Shown piece by piece: positions 37,111 through 48,400 of a stretch of 64,000 bases of DNA. Position numbers and translations under genes: made by a program. Source of the DNA: Dipylidium caninum (lineage: Eukaryota; Platyhelminthes; Cestoda; Cyclophyllidea; Dipylidiidae); NCBI GenBank assembly GCA_017562135.1, contig QEYB01000524.1:343630-407629 (forward strand). The letters run 5' to 3'. The number at the start of each line of letters is the position of its first letter. The stretch's first letter is position 1. The notes beneath the pieces were generated by a model. It was not told where the DNA came from. It did not search any database and saw nothing but the letters and a program-made list of their open reading frames with translations.

Positions 37111-39123
37111 TTCGTATTTATTGCCATCTCTGAGGTGGAAGTGGCGTGGGAAGATCAAAGTACAATCGGCCGTCGCTATGCCCTGCAGCTGATTTGGCAT
37201 TTTTGGGGTGGTCTTGATAACAGCACACCTTCCTTTTTTTAAATAAGATTTCTCATTCCGTGGACAGATATGTGGAGAAATGGGCTTAACTCCCTTTCCC
37301 CTCTACGTCGGACAAATTAGGCCAATTCGGGTATTCCATACCCGGAGGTGTGTTGCTGAATGTCAATAGGAATAAGAAATTCCACCGCTTGACAAACAAG
37401 TCTGAGTCGGGAACCCCAGCATTTTACCCTCATCTCAATTCTAATGAATTGCTCATCTCAGAAATACCCTTCTCGATTCAGTGTGCCACAAGAATATGTG
37501 GAATTTTGTCTGTGACGAGCGCATTTCAATTGTTGTTCGTTCTAGCAGCTGCCTGTATCACCCAATTTGCGATCCACCTTTGAGACTCGAGAAGGCCGCA
37601 TGAAGTCGGATGATTGACGTGAAAAATCTTTGACCATCCAACACATGTCGACAAAACACCCAAATATTTTGCGAGATTTCTATCCAGAACATCCACCATT
37701 TAAGATTTCCCATTTTCATGGTGGGTAGTGTATGTAACCTGGGTGGATCATTAAAAAAACAAACCAATTGCGAGGGCGAACAGTTCCAGTCGTCAGGATA
37801 ATTTGCCTCTTAATATGCCTGTAGCCTTTGAGTGCACCGTAGTAATGAACTGAGTCAAAGGCAAATTCTTGGTCAAGTGCTTCGTCGGGGGGCAGAAAAG
37901 AGGATTGTGTGAAAAGCCCATTTCCTCATTTCATTGAGGAAGGCTAAGCGCACAAGTTTCTGCTATCGCAAGATTCATCTATGCATTTCGCTGGTAAGGC
38001 GATGGAATTAACAGCTTTCTCGTAAATCGTACGTCGTACGTAAAATGGAAGGTTAATCGGACGCCAAGACCAAAGTCCGACTGGTCTGGTTCATAATCAT
38101 ACATTCATTGCTTAAATAGATTGAGAAGGACTCGAAAAACATAGGTTAATAAAGTGAAAACGGGTTAAAATGGCTTTTTAGAGTGTAAAAATTAGAGTAC
38201 TATGCAGTCTTGTTCCGGGTCCCGTTTATGATTGTAAGGTCTTCTATAAATTATGCCGACCCTTATGTCTCAGCGCTAGCTGGTAGGACGCATTTTTGAC
38301 CACATGAGATTTTCCATTATAAATACACAGCGCGAATGTAATAATATACCCTATGTAATGCAAACGAAAAGTAATCTTGAGCGTCAAAATTAGTACTTCA
38401 TTTTATGACGTATTAGGGAAATAGTCGCACTCCACTAATTTTGTTTACAAAAATTGGTTGGCAAATGAGATCCTTAGTGGATATTTGCAGGGGCAGATTG
38501 ATATCGGTGTCATTAGAAATCAGCCATTTGTGTGATGTTCTTAAATAAATGGAACGTTTGAAATGAACAACATTTGAGTGGTTATACTCCACACTTTGTA
38601 AAAGGGGTAAAAATTGGAAGCAATTACAGTCGACCAGAAATTGATTAAGGCATAACGCGACAATGGATTAGTATATACAAGATCATTAAAAAAGAGTTAT
38701 AATTAACACTTAAGAAAGCGACTTGATTTGTACCTGGCATTCCTGTCCATAATCCATACATGTGGGAGATCTGGCTTTCGAAGCCCAATTGTACATGTCA
38801 ATAACTCTGCATTACGCAGGACGTCGAAAAACGATCTTTCAATTGATTATTAACGCACTCTTAAAAGTCAAAAGATTTTGAGATAATACAAGCTTTAAGA
38901 ATTTGCATTATTATGTCTCAAACTATTTCCATCTTCTTGCATTGTCATATTATACCTTACACTACTTATATTTATCAATGAACCTACTTAAACCTCAATT
39001 TTTGAAAGTTCATGTTTTGATTTAAATTAACTGTAATGTTTAACTCGTGACAACCCTGATTGAAACGTCTTGACCTTCCTTTACTATTGGCCAGCTCACC
39101 TTGTATTTTTGTCGTGCAGCCTA
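37111..39123. other. Intergenic region before UBL4A, no gene recognised
   Basis: Open frames are short on both strands and show no recognisable domain. The UBL4A promoter or leader should lie at the right end: TCGTGCAG at 39112-39119 precedes the start codon by four bases and could be an intron or trans-splice acceptor. Confidence 0.45.
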
Positions 39124-39690
39124 ATGGAGATCTCGGTAAAGAGGATAGGTCAACCAGCAAAGATAATGAATGTAACATAGGGTGAACTTAATTTTTGCTT
39201 CTAGGTGACTGATAAAACAACCGTGGCCGAACTTTTACCCCAAATATCTTTGGACTGCGGTGTTGAGAGCGAACGAATTTCTCTCATATTTAAGGGGACT
39301 CCCTTAACTGGTAGATTTCCTACTCTATCTATTGTTAGACAAAAACCAAAGTCTTAAACACTATTCCATTAAGTCTGGCGACCGTATAATGGTTGTCGTC
39401 AAGGCTGGGTTGACGTCCGACTTTGAAGAAATCCTTAAGAAATATCTGCAATCCTCCTACAACACTCATGATGCACAGGCAATTGCTTCGAAATTCATGA
39501 GTGTAAGTAGGAAATGTTAGGGACGTTTATGCGGGTGTATTCCCTTTTCCTGTTGGCCTGCATGGCCAACGAGAACACCGACTTTGCTGATAATAAACTT
39601 TCCCTATTACAGCTCCTTTCGAAGACTCTGGATTCTCTAAGCATTGACGACATAGATCGACTGGCCAATGCCTTTAGCAGGTCGTGTTGA
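39124..39690 (+). CDS. UBL4A: Ubiquitin-like protein 4A (UBL4A / GET5-MDY2 homologue)
   Basis: UBL4A is a component of the BAG6/GET system that hands tail-anchored membrane proteins to the GET3 targeting factor. Exons are 39124-39171, 39205-39310, 39339-39502 and 39613-39690; phases agree and give 131 residues ending in TGA 39688-39690. Residues 1-70 form the ubiquitin-like fold: MEISVKRIG, VAELLPQIS, ERISLIFKGTPLTDKNQSLK, then HYSIKSGDRIMVVVK. The C-terminal half is the GET5 dimerisation helix pair, FEEILKKYLQ with IASKFMS and then SLSIDDIDRLANAF, which matches LTLDDIERLASRF of human UBL4A. The protein is somewhat shorter than human UBL4A (157 residues). Introns are very small (33, 28 and 110 nt). 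AATAAA at 39780-39785 is a plausible poly(A) signal 90 bases after the stop. It converges on the mL50 gene. Confidence 0.9.
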
Positions 39691-39779
39691 CTTAATAACG
39701 ACTCTCAACATTACCTTGCCTTTCATGACTTGAAAGCTAATAGTAATACACTTATTCGAAGCTATCAGGCTTGGTTGTA

Positions 39780-39785
39780 AATAAA
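39780..39785 (+). terminator. Probable poly(A) signal of UBL4A
   Basis: Canonical AATAAA hexamer 90 bases downstream of the UBL4A stop codon, followed by an AT-rich stretch. Confidence 0.6.
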
Positions 39786-40031
39786 AATATATATTTGCGA
39801 GCCTCAGCGTCTTCTTTCATTTTTTAGCAATGAAAGTTAACCTTTTAGGTTGAGTCGCGGATTCGAACGTCGGCGGGTCCGAAGGCATGAGCTTGCTACG
39901 TTCGTGTCACAAATGCTAACTCTCCGTCTCATCTGGACTGATATTTCAGGTAATAGTACTAGAAGTCAAGAGGACTGGTTCAGCCTTGTACTTTGTCAAT
40001 GCAGTAAGATTAAACATTTGCAAGCAAAAAT

Positions 40032-40629
40032 TTATACGCGATCTGCGGCGTCAACCCGCACTCGCCTGTACTTGGACACCTTGTATGAAGGGTAACGTCT
40101 ACCGGATTCTATGCCGCTTACAATAGTAGAGCGTCCGGGAAATGCTGTGGTCGGAAAGAAGGATTTGTCGTTAGGGTTGTAGCGGATGGGGTCGACCTGG
40201 ACTACTAGATTTGGTGGCAGATTGTTGTGCTCTGAATGCTCCTCAAGCATTGCGACGAGTTTATCCTGAGGTTCGACCTTTTGCATAAAGTAGTCTTTCA
40301 CTGATAAAGTGTCTTCCATTTCGAACAAGAGATACGATGGTATTGTGTGGTCAAACTCCTGCATGCAAGCTTTCAAAACTGCGGCCATGAAAGGAAGTTC
40401 AAGAGTACCTTAACCTTGGATCGTCGGTCCGGAAACGTAGACGTTTCACTTAGGCTTGTGAAATTTGGTAGGGTGCGCCTCGCAACTTTTTCCAGGCGCA
40501 GTTCCACGTCACTGGGAGGGCGATAAGGTTTAATTTTTAAACTATACACATATAATCTTCAAAATAATGTAACCTTCGTGATGCTACAGCGAAGCGACCA
40601 TGAAGGCGAATTGTCCAATTAGTGAGCAT
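40032..40629 (-). CDS. MRPL50: Mitochondrial large-subunit ribosomal protein mL50 (MRPL50)
   Basis: mL50 is a metazoan-type protein of the mitochondrial 39S subunit. Exon 1 (40574-40629) starts with ATG at 40629 and encodes a basic presequence-like peptide, MLTNWTIRLHGRFAVASR. Exon 2 (about 40410-40541) encodes KPYRPPSDVELRLEKVARRT, which parallels the PPEDLESRLES segment of human MRPL50. Exon 3 (40032-40378) encodes EFDHTIPSYLLFEMEDTLSV, then LPPNLVVQVDPIRYNP and TTAFPGRSTIV. The first intron is 32 nt and splices in phase. The exon 2/exon 3 junction is one base off under any GT-AG choice I could find, either from a sequence error or an unusual splice. The gene lies 348 bp downstream of the NPRL2 stop on the same strand. 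Confidence 0.8.
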
Positions 40630-40977
40630 CGTAAGAGACGAACACCAGTTTGACCTTCGCGCCTCTTAAATATATTTTTGTCACGTGTTTAAATTATAGT
40701 TATTTGTCGATGTTTGAAATGCTACAAAATTCGTGAAAATACTTTAAGAAGTAATTGTTACGTCAGATGACCCATGCACAATCCACCACGCTTTGTCCTC
40801 GTTCACAAATATGTCCAAACCATACCACGCTGCCGAATATACGACAATCACAAACGCGCCGACACACCAGAAGGAAGCCCATCCCAAACCCGGCCCTGGA
40901 ACAAAGATTCATTACAGATCAAAATAATCTATACAACACACCGGCAAACGACAAATCAAGAAGCCCAATACGCGCCC

Positions 40978-43900
40978 TTAGTGCCACAAAAGATGGACAG
41001 TGCCTTTCCTTGTCCAGTCCTTCCTATGTATACGGTCACGCTCTGCTGAAAGCGCCGAACTTTGCACCCGGTTGGCTTCCGAGGGAACGCCACCACCAGC
41101 TATTGTATAGGTGCTACTACTAGATTCAGTTTTCTCTTTCAATAACTTCGCTGTGAACGCCACAACAGCATCTGGCAGCGTTGCCGTTGCCCCTGATTGT
41201 TGATATTTCGGCCAGCCTTCGGCGAAATGTCCCCAAATGGGACGCTTCGTTGGCAACGGCGGCGATGTTTTTATAGTCCACGCTGACGCTTCATAAACCA
41301 AGTCATCCACCGACTGTACACCGTCCATCATCCTATCACGTAGAAAAGACCACATTCTTGTGTCAAGAGAGGACGTCTCACTTGAATCGGTGAATGAAAC
41401 ACCTTCGCTAATAGGGTAACAACGCAGGCGGTGGATGAGGTTGTTCACCTCTCCAAACTGAACAAGACGGAGGAGATTGATACAGGGCAGATTGGAGTTC
41501 TTGGTCTCTTGTGGAGTAGGAAGCGGTGCAGGAAGCGTAAGATCCACGAAAGACTTTGTGGAAGCGAGGAGGAAGGGGAGATTGAGGTATGGAGAAGCAC
41601 ATAGCTTGGAATAAACTCGAATGACTTTCATAATTAAAACTTCAGGATCCGTGATATGTATTCGTTTGCGTCTCGTTGTTGGTGAGAGCTGGAAATATTT
41701 AAGAGAAATTAATGTTATATTCGGCGAGGCTCCTTTAAACCACCCTAATACAGCGTAGACAGTACTAGCCCTCACCTATCTAGATACGAACACTCAGCCC
41801 TCACCGACTTTTACTTTCTACTCAAAGGACATTACGGGTGGAGAACATTGACATTCCAATTCATTTCTGATGCTAAATAAATAGCATCCTTAAACAACGC
41901 ATTAAATGAATAAAGATAAAGTAGTCTTACACTATCATTAGTCCTAATGCCCACAGAGGTTGGAGAAAGGGCACAAAACGCTATAATGTAAACTTAACAT
42001 AAGAGTGACCTAGGCTCACTCAAAACAGGTCGATATAATTCACTGTTATTCAAACGCCCTTATTAAAGTCACCGGATAAATGTCTGCACATGCCCCTGCA
42101 GATACATGCGTTTAAGATATCTCACATAAGGTGTTTAACTATTACTAGTGCAATATGGCTGGCGACGAGCCAAGTAAATTTCTAAAACCGTGAAGTTCTC
42201 ATGCATAGCAGAGAACTATCGAGAATTGTAATCATACCTTTACCGATCAGCACTTTAGAATAATAAACTAAATAATGTAGCCTAATAGGGGATTATCAAG
42301 CCAAAGATAACAATCAGTGTAGTGAGTTAAGTATCAAAGAATCAACTAATGTCATCCCTCACTCTTTACCCCATAATTTCGTATGAATTCATAAAAATTT
42401 TAAATGAATGTGGAGCCTAATTTGGAATTAAAGCAAGGCAAGCAATGAAACCATTTAAGATTGATTCAAACCTACCACCGATTCAAAGCAAGCGTCTCGA
42501 AATTTAGCGTCCACGGTCAGACGCAGGAGTTTGGGTAGCCCCATATAACCGGGAACTGCAAAGAGCTCTGATGCATTAGAGGAGCCTGCGTTGTTAGCTG
42601 CAGTGGAGTGGAGGAAGACAGGTGCTGAAACAACCCGAACCACTCCCAGCTGTGCTAACTGAGTAAGACAGAGGCGTGCAATGCTCCGATCCACATAAGT
42701 TAGGCTGGCCACCTGCGCAACTGTGCGTTGACCATTGACAAGAGGTAGTAGACGACTAGAGACGAGATCTCTTGCCTCCCAGAAGGAGGGGACGTTGACA
42801 TCGGCATCGTTATTCTGTTCCAGTACGTAGGCAACGTGATTATCGAGAGAAGTGAGAACAGGCCTAACCCGCACGAAGACTGTCGCATCAGTGACAATGG
42901 CAGTGCTGTCCTCAAGGGCGCAGGGAACGCGCGACCACACATCGGTTCCACCGATTGCTCCCGGCGTAAACCGTTCGTCCGCTTCCTCTTCCTTTCCCTT
43001 CCTATCTATGCGGTTACGCAACTCGAAAGTAGGCAATTCTGCCTCGGTGGGAATGAAGCATGTAGACACCGAATTGTTTATTGCCCGTGGAGCAAACTAA
43101 ATAGAAGAGAGAAAGCCGTTTAACAACCGAACTTTTGTAATTACGGGCGGGCACTTCAGAAGTTGACATCAAATGTGTCCAAATACCTCATTAAACAAAC
43201 TTCGAAAGAAGAGCGACGTACTGTCAACATAAGGATGACAGAACTAATCATCTTCCCTTCCATGCAATTTTCCAAGAAGTCCTTATTACCTGGTAAAACG
43301 GTTAGGCTTGAACATGCTTCCGCTAAAAATGAATTCAGTGTGTGCGCTGTGGTCATTGACACGAAATAAAGACGACCCGACCCTTAATAGTCATTTCAAG
43401 CCTTCATTTCCCACTATCGAATGTGAACAAAATTAAAGAGTTAGGACAGTAACTCCCTCAAACTGTAGGGTATCTGGCAAAGTCAAGGGAAAGGGTGTGT
43501 TGCGAAAAAGCAGTTTGGTTAAATCTAATGATTACACCCAAAATGACACTCGAAAATCCGAGATTCCCTTCTTCTTTCCGAGAAGACACTTACTGGTGTG
43601 AAACTGAGTGATAAAATTGACTTCCTTCTAACTGCATCCAAAGGCAGAGTTCACACCAACCTAACATAAAGAATGCGAGTATTTCAAAGACGAATACTAT
43701 CCGGAAGTTCATTATTACTCCTAATTAGTCTTTCGACTCATGTATTGCAAAGAAGGGTTATTCTCAATTTAAATCAATAAATTTCCATTATTCTATACAG
43801 TAAATAACGTAACTTAAAAACGTCTTAATTTGAATGTTAGCAATAACCAAAAAGGAGCCTACAATGAGGTAAAGTGGAGGCAGATCATCTCCCAAACCGG

Positions 43901-44444
43901 TAACACACAATCCCTGTTCTCTAAGATCGGTAAAAATTTGCCGAAGAAATCGATGAATCAGGGTTTCGCCACCCATGTTATTACATCTCTTGATAATATT
44001 TCGGGATAAAGCAGCATTTTCCTCTTCCATATAAGCCAGATATCGATTAATTTTGCGCACAGTCAGTTCGTAGGCAGACTGCACTGCGGGCTGCAGACCA
44101 TTGTCAATATTCTCATAATCAAGAGGAAAATTCTGTCCAGTGAGATCGTAATGCTCCCGTTGGGACTCCCGCGGACGGAGAATGAAGCAGAGATTAAAGA
44201 GAAGCGTGTTTCTCGAATACTGTGTTCCCTCAATGCGTTGGGGAAAACCAATGATGAGATGGCCAAACTCTGCAATCGTAATTGGTTGATCGGAAAGGTC
44301 GGCTCGAGGAATAACTGCGTGAGCAATCAGCTTAAAATTTTCGCCAGATATATAGTCATCAGGATACTGGCAATCAACCATAGAGCCTTGAACATTTTCA
44401 AAAGTGCAATAAATAACTCCAACCAAATCAAGTGCTTTGACAGC
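40978..44444 (-). CDS. NPRL2: NPRL2, GATOR1 subunit (nitrogen permease regulator 2-like); start exon missing
   Basis: NPRL2 with NPRL3 and DEPDC5 forms GATOR1, the GTPase-activating complex for Rag that inhibits TORC1 when amino acids are scarce; it acts at the lysosome. Exons are 43863-44444, 42476-43096 and 40978-41688, all phase 0, for about 637 residues. The N-terminal longin-like domain reads VGVIYCTFENVQGSMV, then YPDDYISGENF and GTQYSRNTLLFNLCFILRP, matching KYSRNALLFNLGF in human NPRL2. The middle contains HVAYVLEQNNDADVNVPSFW and LLPLVNGQRTVAQVASLTYV. The C-terminal part contains CINLLRLVQFGEVNNLIHRL, matching LIQFGLMKNLIRRL. The tail after that is longer than in human NPRL2 (380 residues) and is Ser/Thr-rich. 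The first placed exon follows CACTTTTAG and opens in mid-gene, so a short exon with the start codon is missing. Confidence 0.92.
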
Positions 44445-44889
44445 AGCCTAAAAGTGGTAAGGAGCATAAATAAAGACTGCGAAAGCAGCAGTGTAACCAC
44501 CAACAAAAACGAGGTTAAATTTTGCAAGTAAAATGAATGCATTCAAAATCACATGTCTTTCGTGCAAAAAAACCGTTGACACGAAACACAAGTACAAAAC
44601 ATACACAGCCTAGAAAGTAGAGCATGAAGGATTATGCGAGTAAAGTGAAATAAAATTGACAGGAAATATAGGTATGAAAGGCTGTGGCTGTTGGAATGAA
44701 CACTGAACGGGGTAAATTGATCAGAGAATACATCTGGACACCACTAGCTAAGTCGACGTTTTGCGACCTAGAAAGCCAAAGTAGTTGGATAGGAATTTAA
44801 CCTTGAGATAGTAATAACGTGTCTAAAGTAAATGATAGAATTTAAGTGCTGCACGGCATTGAAAATGCACTAAATGCATTCTCACATAC

Positions 44890-44998
44890 CTAAAAGACGT
44901 TTCCTTTCGGGATGATTTTGTTTAAAAAAATTGTGATTGGCCCCGATAATATGTAACGGAGGACTTCCAATAAATCTCAACTTCTCGCCTGTTTTCAT
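44890..44998 (-). CDS. Possible small first exon, unassigned
   Basis: An ATG at 44998 opens 36 codons beginning MKTGEKLRFIGSPPLHIIG and ends at a consensus-like donor, TTTTAG/GTATGTGA, in phase 1. It could be an upstream exon of NPRL2, but its phase does not match the first placed NPRL2 exon (phase 0), so another exon would be needed. It may equally be chance. Confidence 0.2.
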
Positions 44999-45467
44999 AC
45001 CTGGGCAACGGTGCTTTGAGAGAGTAAAGAGATAAAATACGTTGCCTCATTTTCAGTTAGAATTTGGTTTCGACGGATCCTGCTACGAAAATGGCGAAAG
45101 CGGGTGGCTGGTAAAATATTAGGCACAATGTATTTGGCACTAGCGGTAGACCTTAGACTCGCCCAGATTAAACATTTCGGCCCTTGTAAAGCGTAGTGCG
45201 CGGCCGGATACAGAAAACTCTTTTTTACGGCCCCTAGCCAAATATACCTCTTGAAGCGATTAATAAGTTCATTATGATTGCGCTTGCGTCACGGCAATAA
45301 AGATAATTTGTAGCCATGCAATGGGTCAACCTAAGAGCAGAGTGGAATTCGTAACCGAACCGACCTCGATATTATATTTCAAGGTCGCGAATTTGTTTCA
45401 CCCCTTTTGGATTTTACCGCTGGGTTAGGAAGGGCGTGCTCTTGTTCGGTCTCCTGCCTTGCGGACC

Positions 45468-48400
45468 ATGACCTGGATAGGGATTCGGGTGGGTAGGAAT
45501 GCTGATATCGTTGGAAGGCGAAAGTTACGTGAAGCCAGTATCGCATGTAAAGTTAAACAGATTTGCCCTTCGGATACGAGGAGGTTATTTTTACATTTAT
45601 ATATAATGGGATTTTTTAGGCTCAAAGCCCTTTCTTCTACCGGTTATCGAAGCGAAGCGGACGCTGCACAATGGCTGGTTTCACATCTGGATGACCCTTT
45701 TCTTGACGAGCCCTTCCATCGAGAATTTTCTCTGTTTCTATGCGTTCACTCTGAGCTGGCCGACCATGTTCAAGATTTTTGGGACGAGAGGTGTTTTGGT
45801 GAAGGCTGGAACCATGCTCATGAATTTCCTCCGCACATCACATTGTTGTCAAACCTGAGAGTACCTGATGACAAAGTTCTGCTTCTGCATGATATTTATG
45901 ATAAAATTCTGTGTCAACACTCAAATTTACTGGAGTTCGATCAAATACCTCTTAAACTTGTGACTTCTGATGATTTCATGGGCTATATCGTCTCAAGCGG
46001 CAAAGTTAACTCATGTCTGACAAATCTTTGTCAGCGATTTTTGCAGGAGCTACTTAAAAGTAACACCAATTAATATCCCTTTACATCCCTCCATCCCTTC
46101 TTTTGTCGCATTTTTCTTCACTTTTAGATGGCATAATACTCGAAGATGACCCTATTTGGAGGTGCAAATCCAATTACCATATGTCTCTTGCCTACGGCTT
46201 TCAATCAGCTAGTCACAATAACCTTGGGGAGCTTCAAGACTCCTACAGTTTGGGATCGCAAATCTCAATATCTTGGACCTTAGATTTATTTTCTGCAGAT
46301 CCTAGATTATCTACTCCTGACTCTGAGGTTGGCCTTTTCTTTACGCTCGTCTCTGACCTTTTTGTTTCTCCAGCTGTATGAGATGCACACCACGATTGAA
46401 GTGGATGACGTGTTATTCTCAAATTTATTTTTGGAATACAACATTCACATCGATTGCCCTCCGTCCCATATGATCCCGTCTTCACCGGAAATTGGTCAAC
46501 CGGTCTCGGAAGACCACTTATTCTCGTCAACCTCTTCCTCGGGTGAGGGTCAAAACCTGGTCCAGCGAATTTGCAGTCTTCATTCCACACCGTATTAGAG
46601 AAGAAACCTTCCTTGTCTGGTGGCTCGCGCTCTCCCAACACACTAGCTCATTCAGTTGGTGATAAGATCCTTCTCATAGGATCGTGCAATTTGAGTGGCC
46701 ATCATGGTGTTCCGGTCGGTCTGAATCTCGATTCGGGGCTGACTGGCGTCTTCAGCCTTGCATCAGCTCGTAGGATTCCTAAGTGGCACGCCTGGGTGTC
46801 CCACAGGTAGGATCTATCTAAGCTCCTGTCGTCCCCATAAATTCGTCTTATTTTGACCAAAATCTCTTCTGAACATCTTCGTCCAGTGATTCGGCTCCTA
46901 ATAAATGCCCGAAACATTATTTTTTTGCTGCTGACTAATGTGATTTTTCGTTATGTTGAATATTCTTATCGTTTTCGTCGCCGTTTTCTTCCCATCTAGT
47001 GCCTTGATTTAAGTTGTCATCATCCGTAAAGCCCGCATCTTGAAGGCATTAGTTTCCTCTTTTGTCTTACAATGCCAGGGTTCTTTCCTCATCTCGTTCC
47101 CGAACCCTCCTCCACTTGCATCATCGCATGCCAGGGATCACCTTACATTCCTACCACACAACAAGTGGCGAAAATTGTCTCACGTTCCTCTCCCCTGACC
47201 TCTACCTAGTCCGAGGGTCTGTTTATTGCCATCGACAACTCACTTTTCGTCCGCACCAAATTGCATCCACTTCTATCCTCTTTCCTCTGGAATTACCGTC
47301 GTATTTCTCTCTCCACCCCCTTTATAAGTGGGTCGCCAAACTCAACAACATTATCATTGTCCACCTCCGATCAGACCATGTTGCTAAAATCGCTTGTTTC
47401 CGTTTAACTGTCGAGTATAATGTAGGCGCGTGTTTTTTATGCACCTCCTTTCGTTCTTCTACGCTCATCGATAGGGTTTAACTGGTGTTGTAATATCCTT
47501 CTTCCTCCGTTTTATGCTTTTCTTTCACAGGAAAGGGGGTGAAGTTCAGGGCATTGAGTGAATTTCTAGTCTGAACACGAGAACAATTACTGTCCGCATC
47601 TGTTACTGACATCCTAGGCAATGCCTGGGTCCTATAACCCTCACCTGCCCATCTACAATCTCATTAGCATGACGAATTAGTTATGGCACTACATAATGCC
47701 AAGTTTTCCCTTTGTTTTGTCCTGACAATTACAGAAGAAGGGGGAAGCGGACAAGTCTTCTCAGTTGATGGAAGCATTTGTAGTGTCAAACTCTCGACAC
47801 AATTATTATTTCTACGGAGCTATAATAGCATCTCATTTCTACTTTTCTGCCCCATTGGCGCATGGCTCTTCCCCACTATAACATAATTTGAATGCTTTAT
47901 TCAGCACAAATTAGACAACCCCGTGACATATCGCAGTCCTTCCCTTTAACGATTTCGGCAGCTGTGGGATTAGGGGGTGGGTGCCATCATCGCGCTTTTC
48001 CTCTCTCCCCCTTGCCGCCTTCCTCGCTTGACAAGGAAAATTTATGGGTCTGATAGGCCTTCGTGCACTTTCGCCCGACCAGGATGAGGACGAGGTGCGG
48101 CAGTTTTTCCCCCGTGTTTGTCCTCCACCCCCTTAACCCTCATCATAACTCACTGCAGTACAATGCTACTGAAGTTTAGTGTCTGATTTCGTAGTTTCCC
48201 AACTGTTGATTCCCAACCGGGTAAATATATTCATCAACGTCATTATTCCAGGCTATTTAAAAACTACAAATTATAAACACGCAAGCAAAGGAGCGAGTGT
48301 TCTTCACGCCTCATTTATTGGGGATGCAAATGCCCCTTCTAGCTTATCATACCGCTGTAAGTTTTCTTCCCCTTCTATTATTTTACTTCCACCAAAAAAT

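Noticed and set aside
43163..43369. 68-codon plus-strand frame inside the NPRL2 intron
   Set aside because: Short, without domains or exon-like borders, and located in an intron of a gene on the other strand.
46571..46598. Extension of the UBASH3-like SH3 exon upstream of 46599
   Set aside because: Joining at GCAG 46574 shifts the frame; the acceptor ATTAG at 46598 keeps phase with the preceding exon and the SVGDKILLIG strand.
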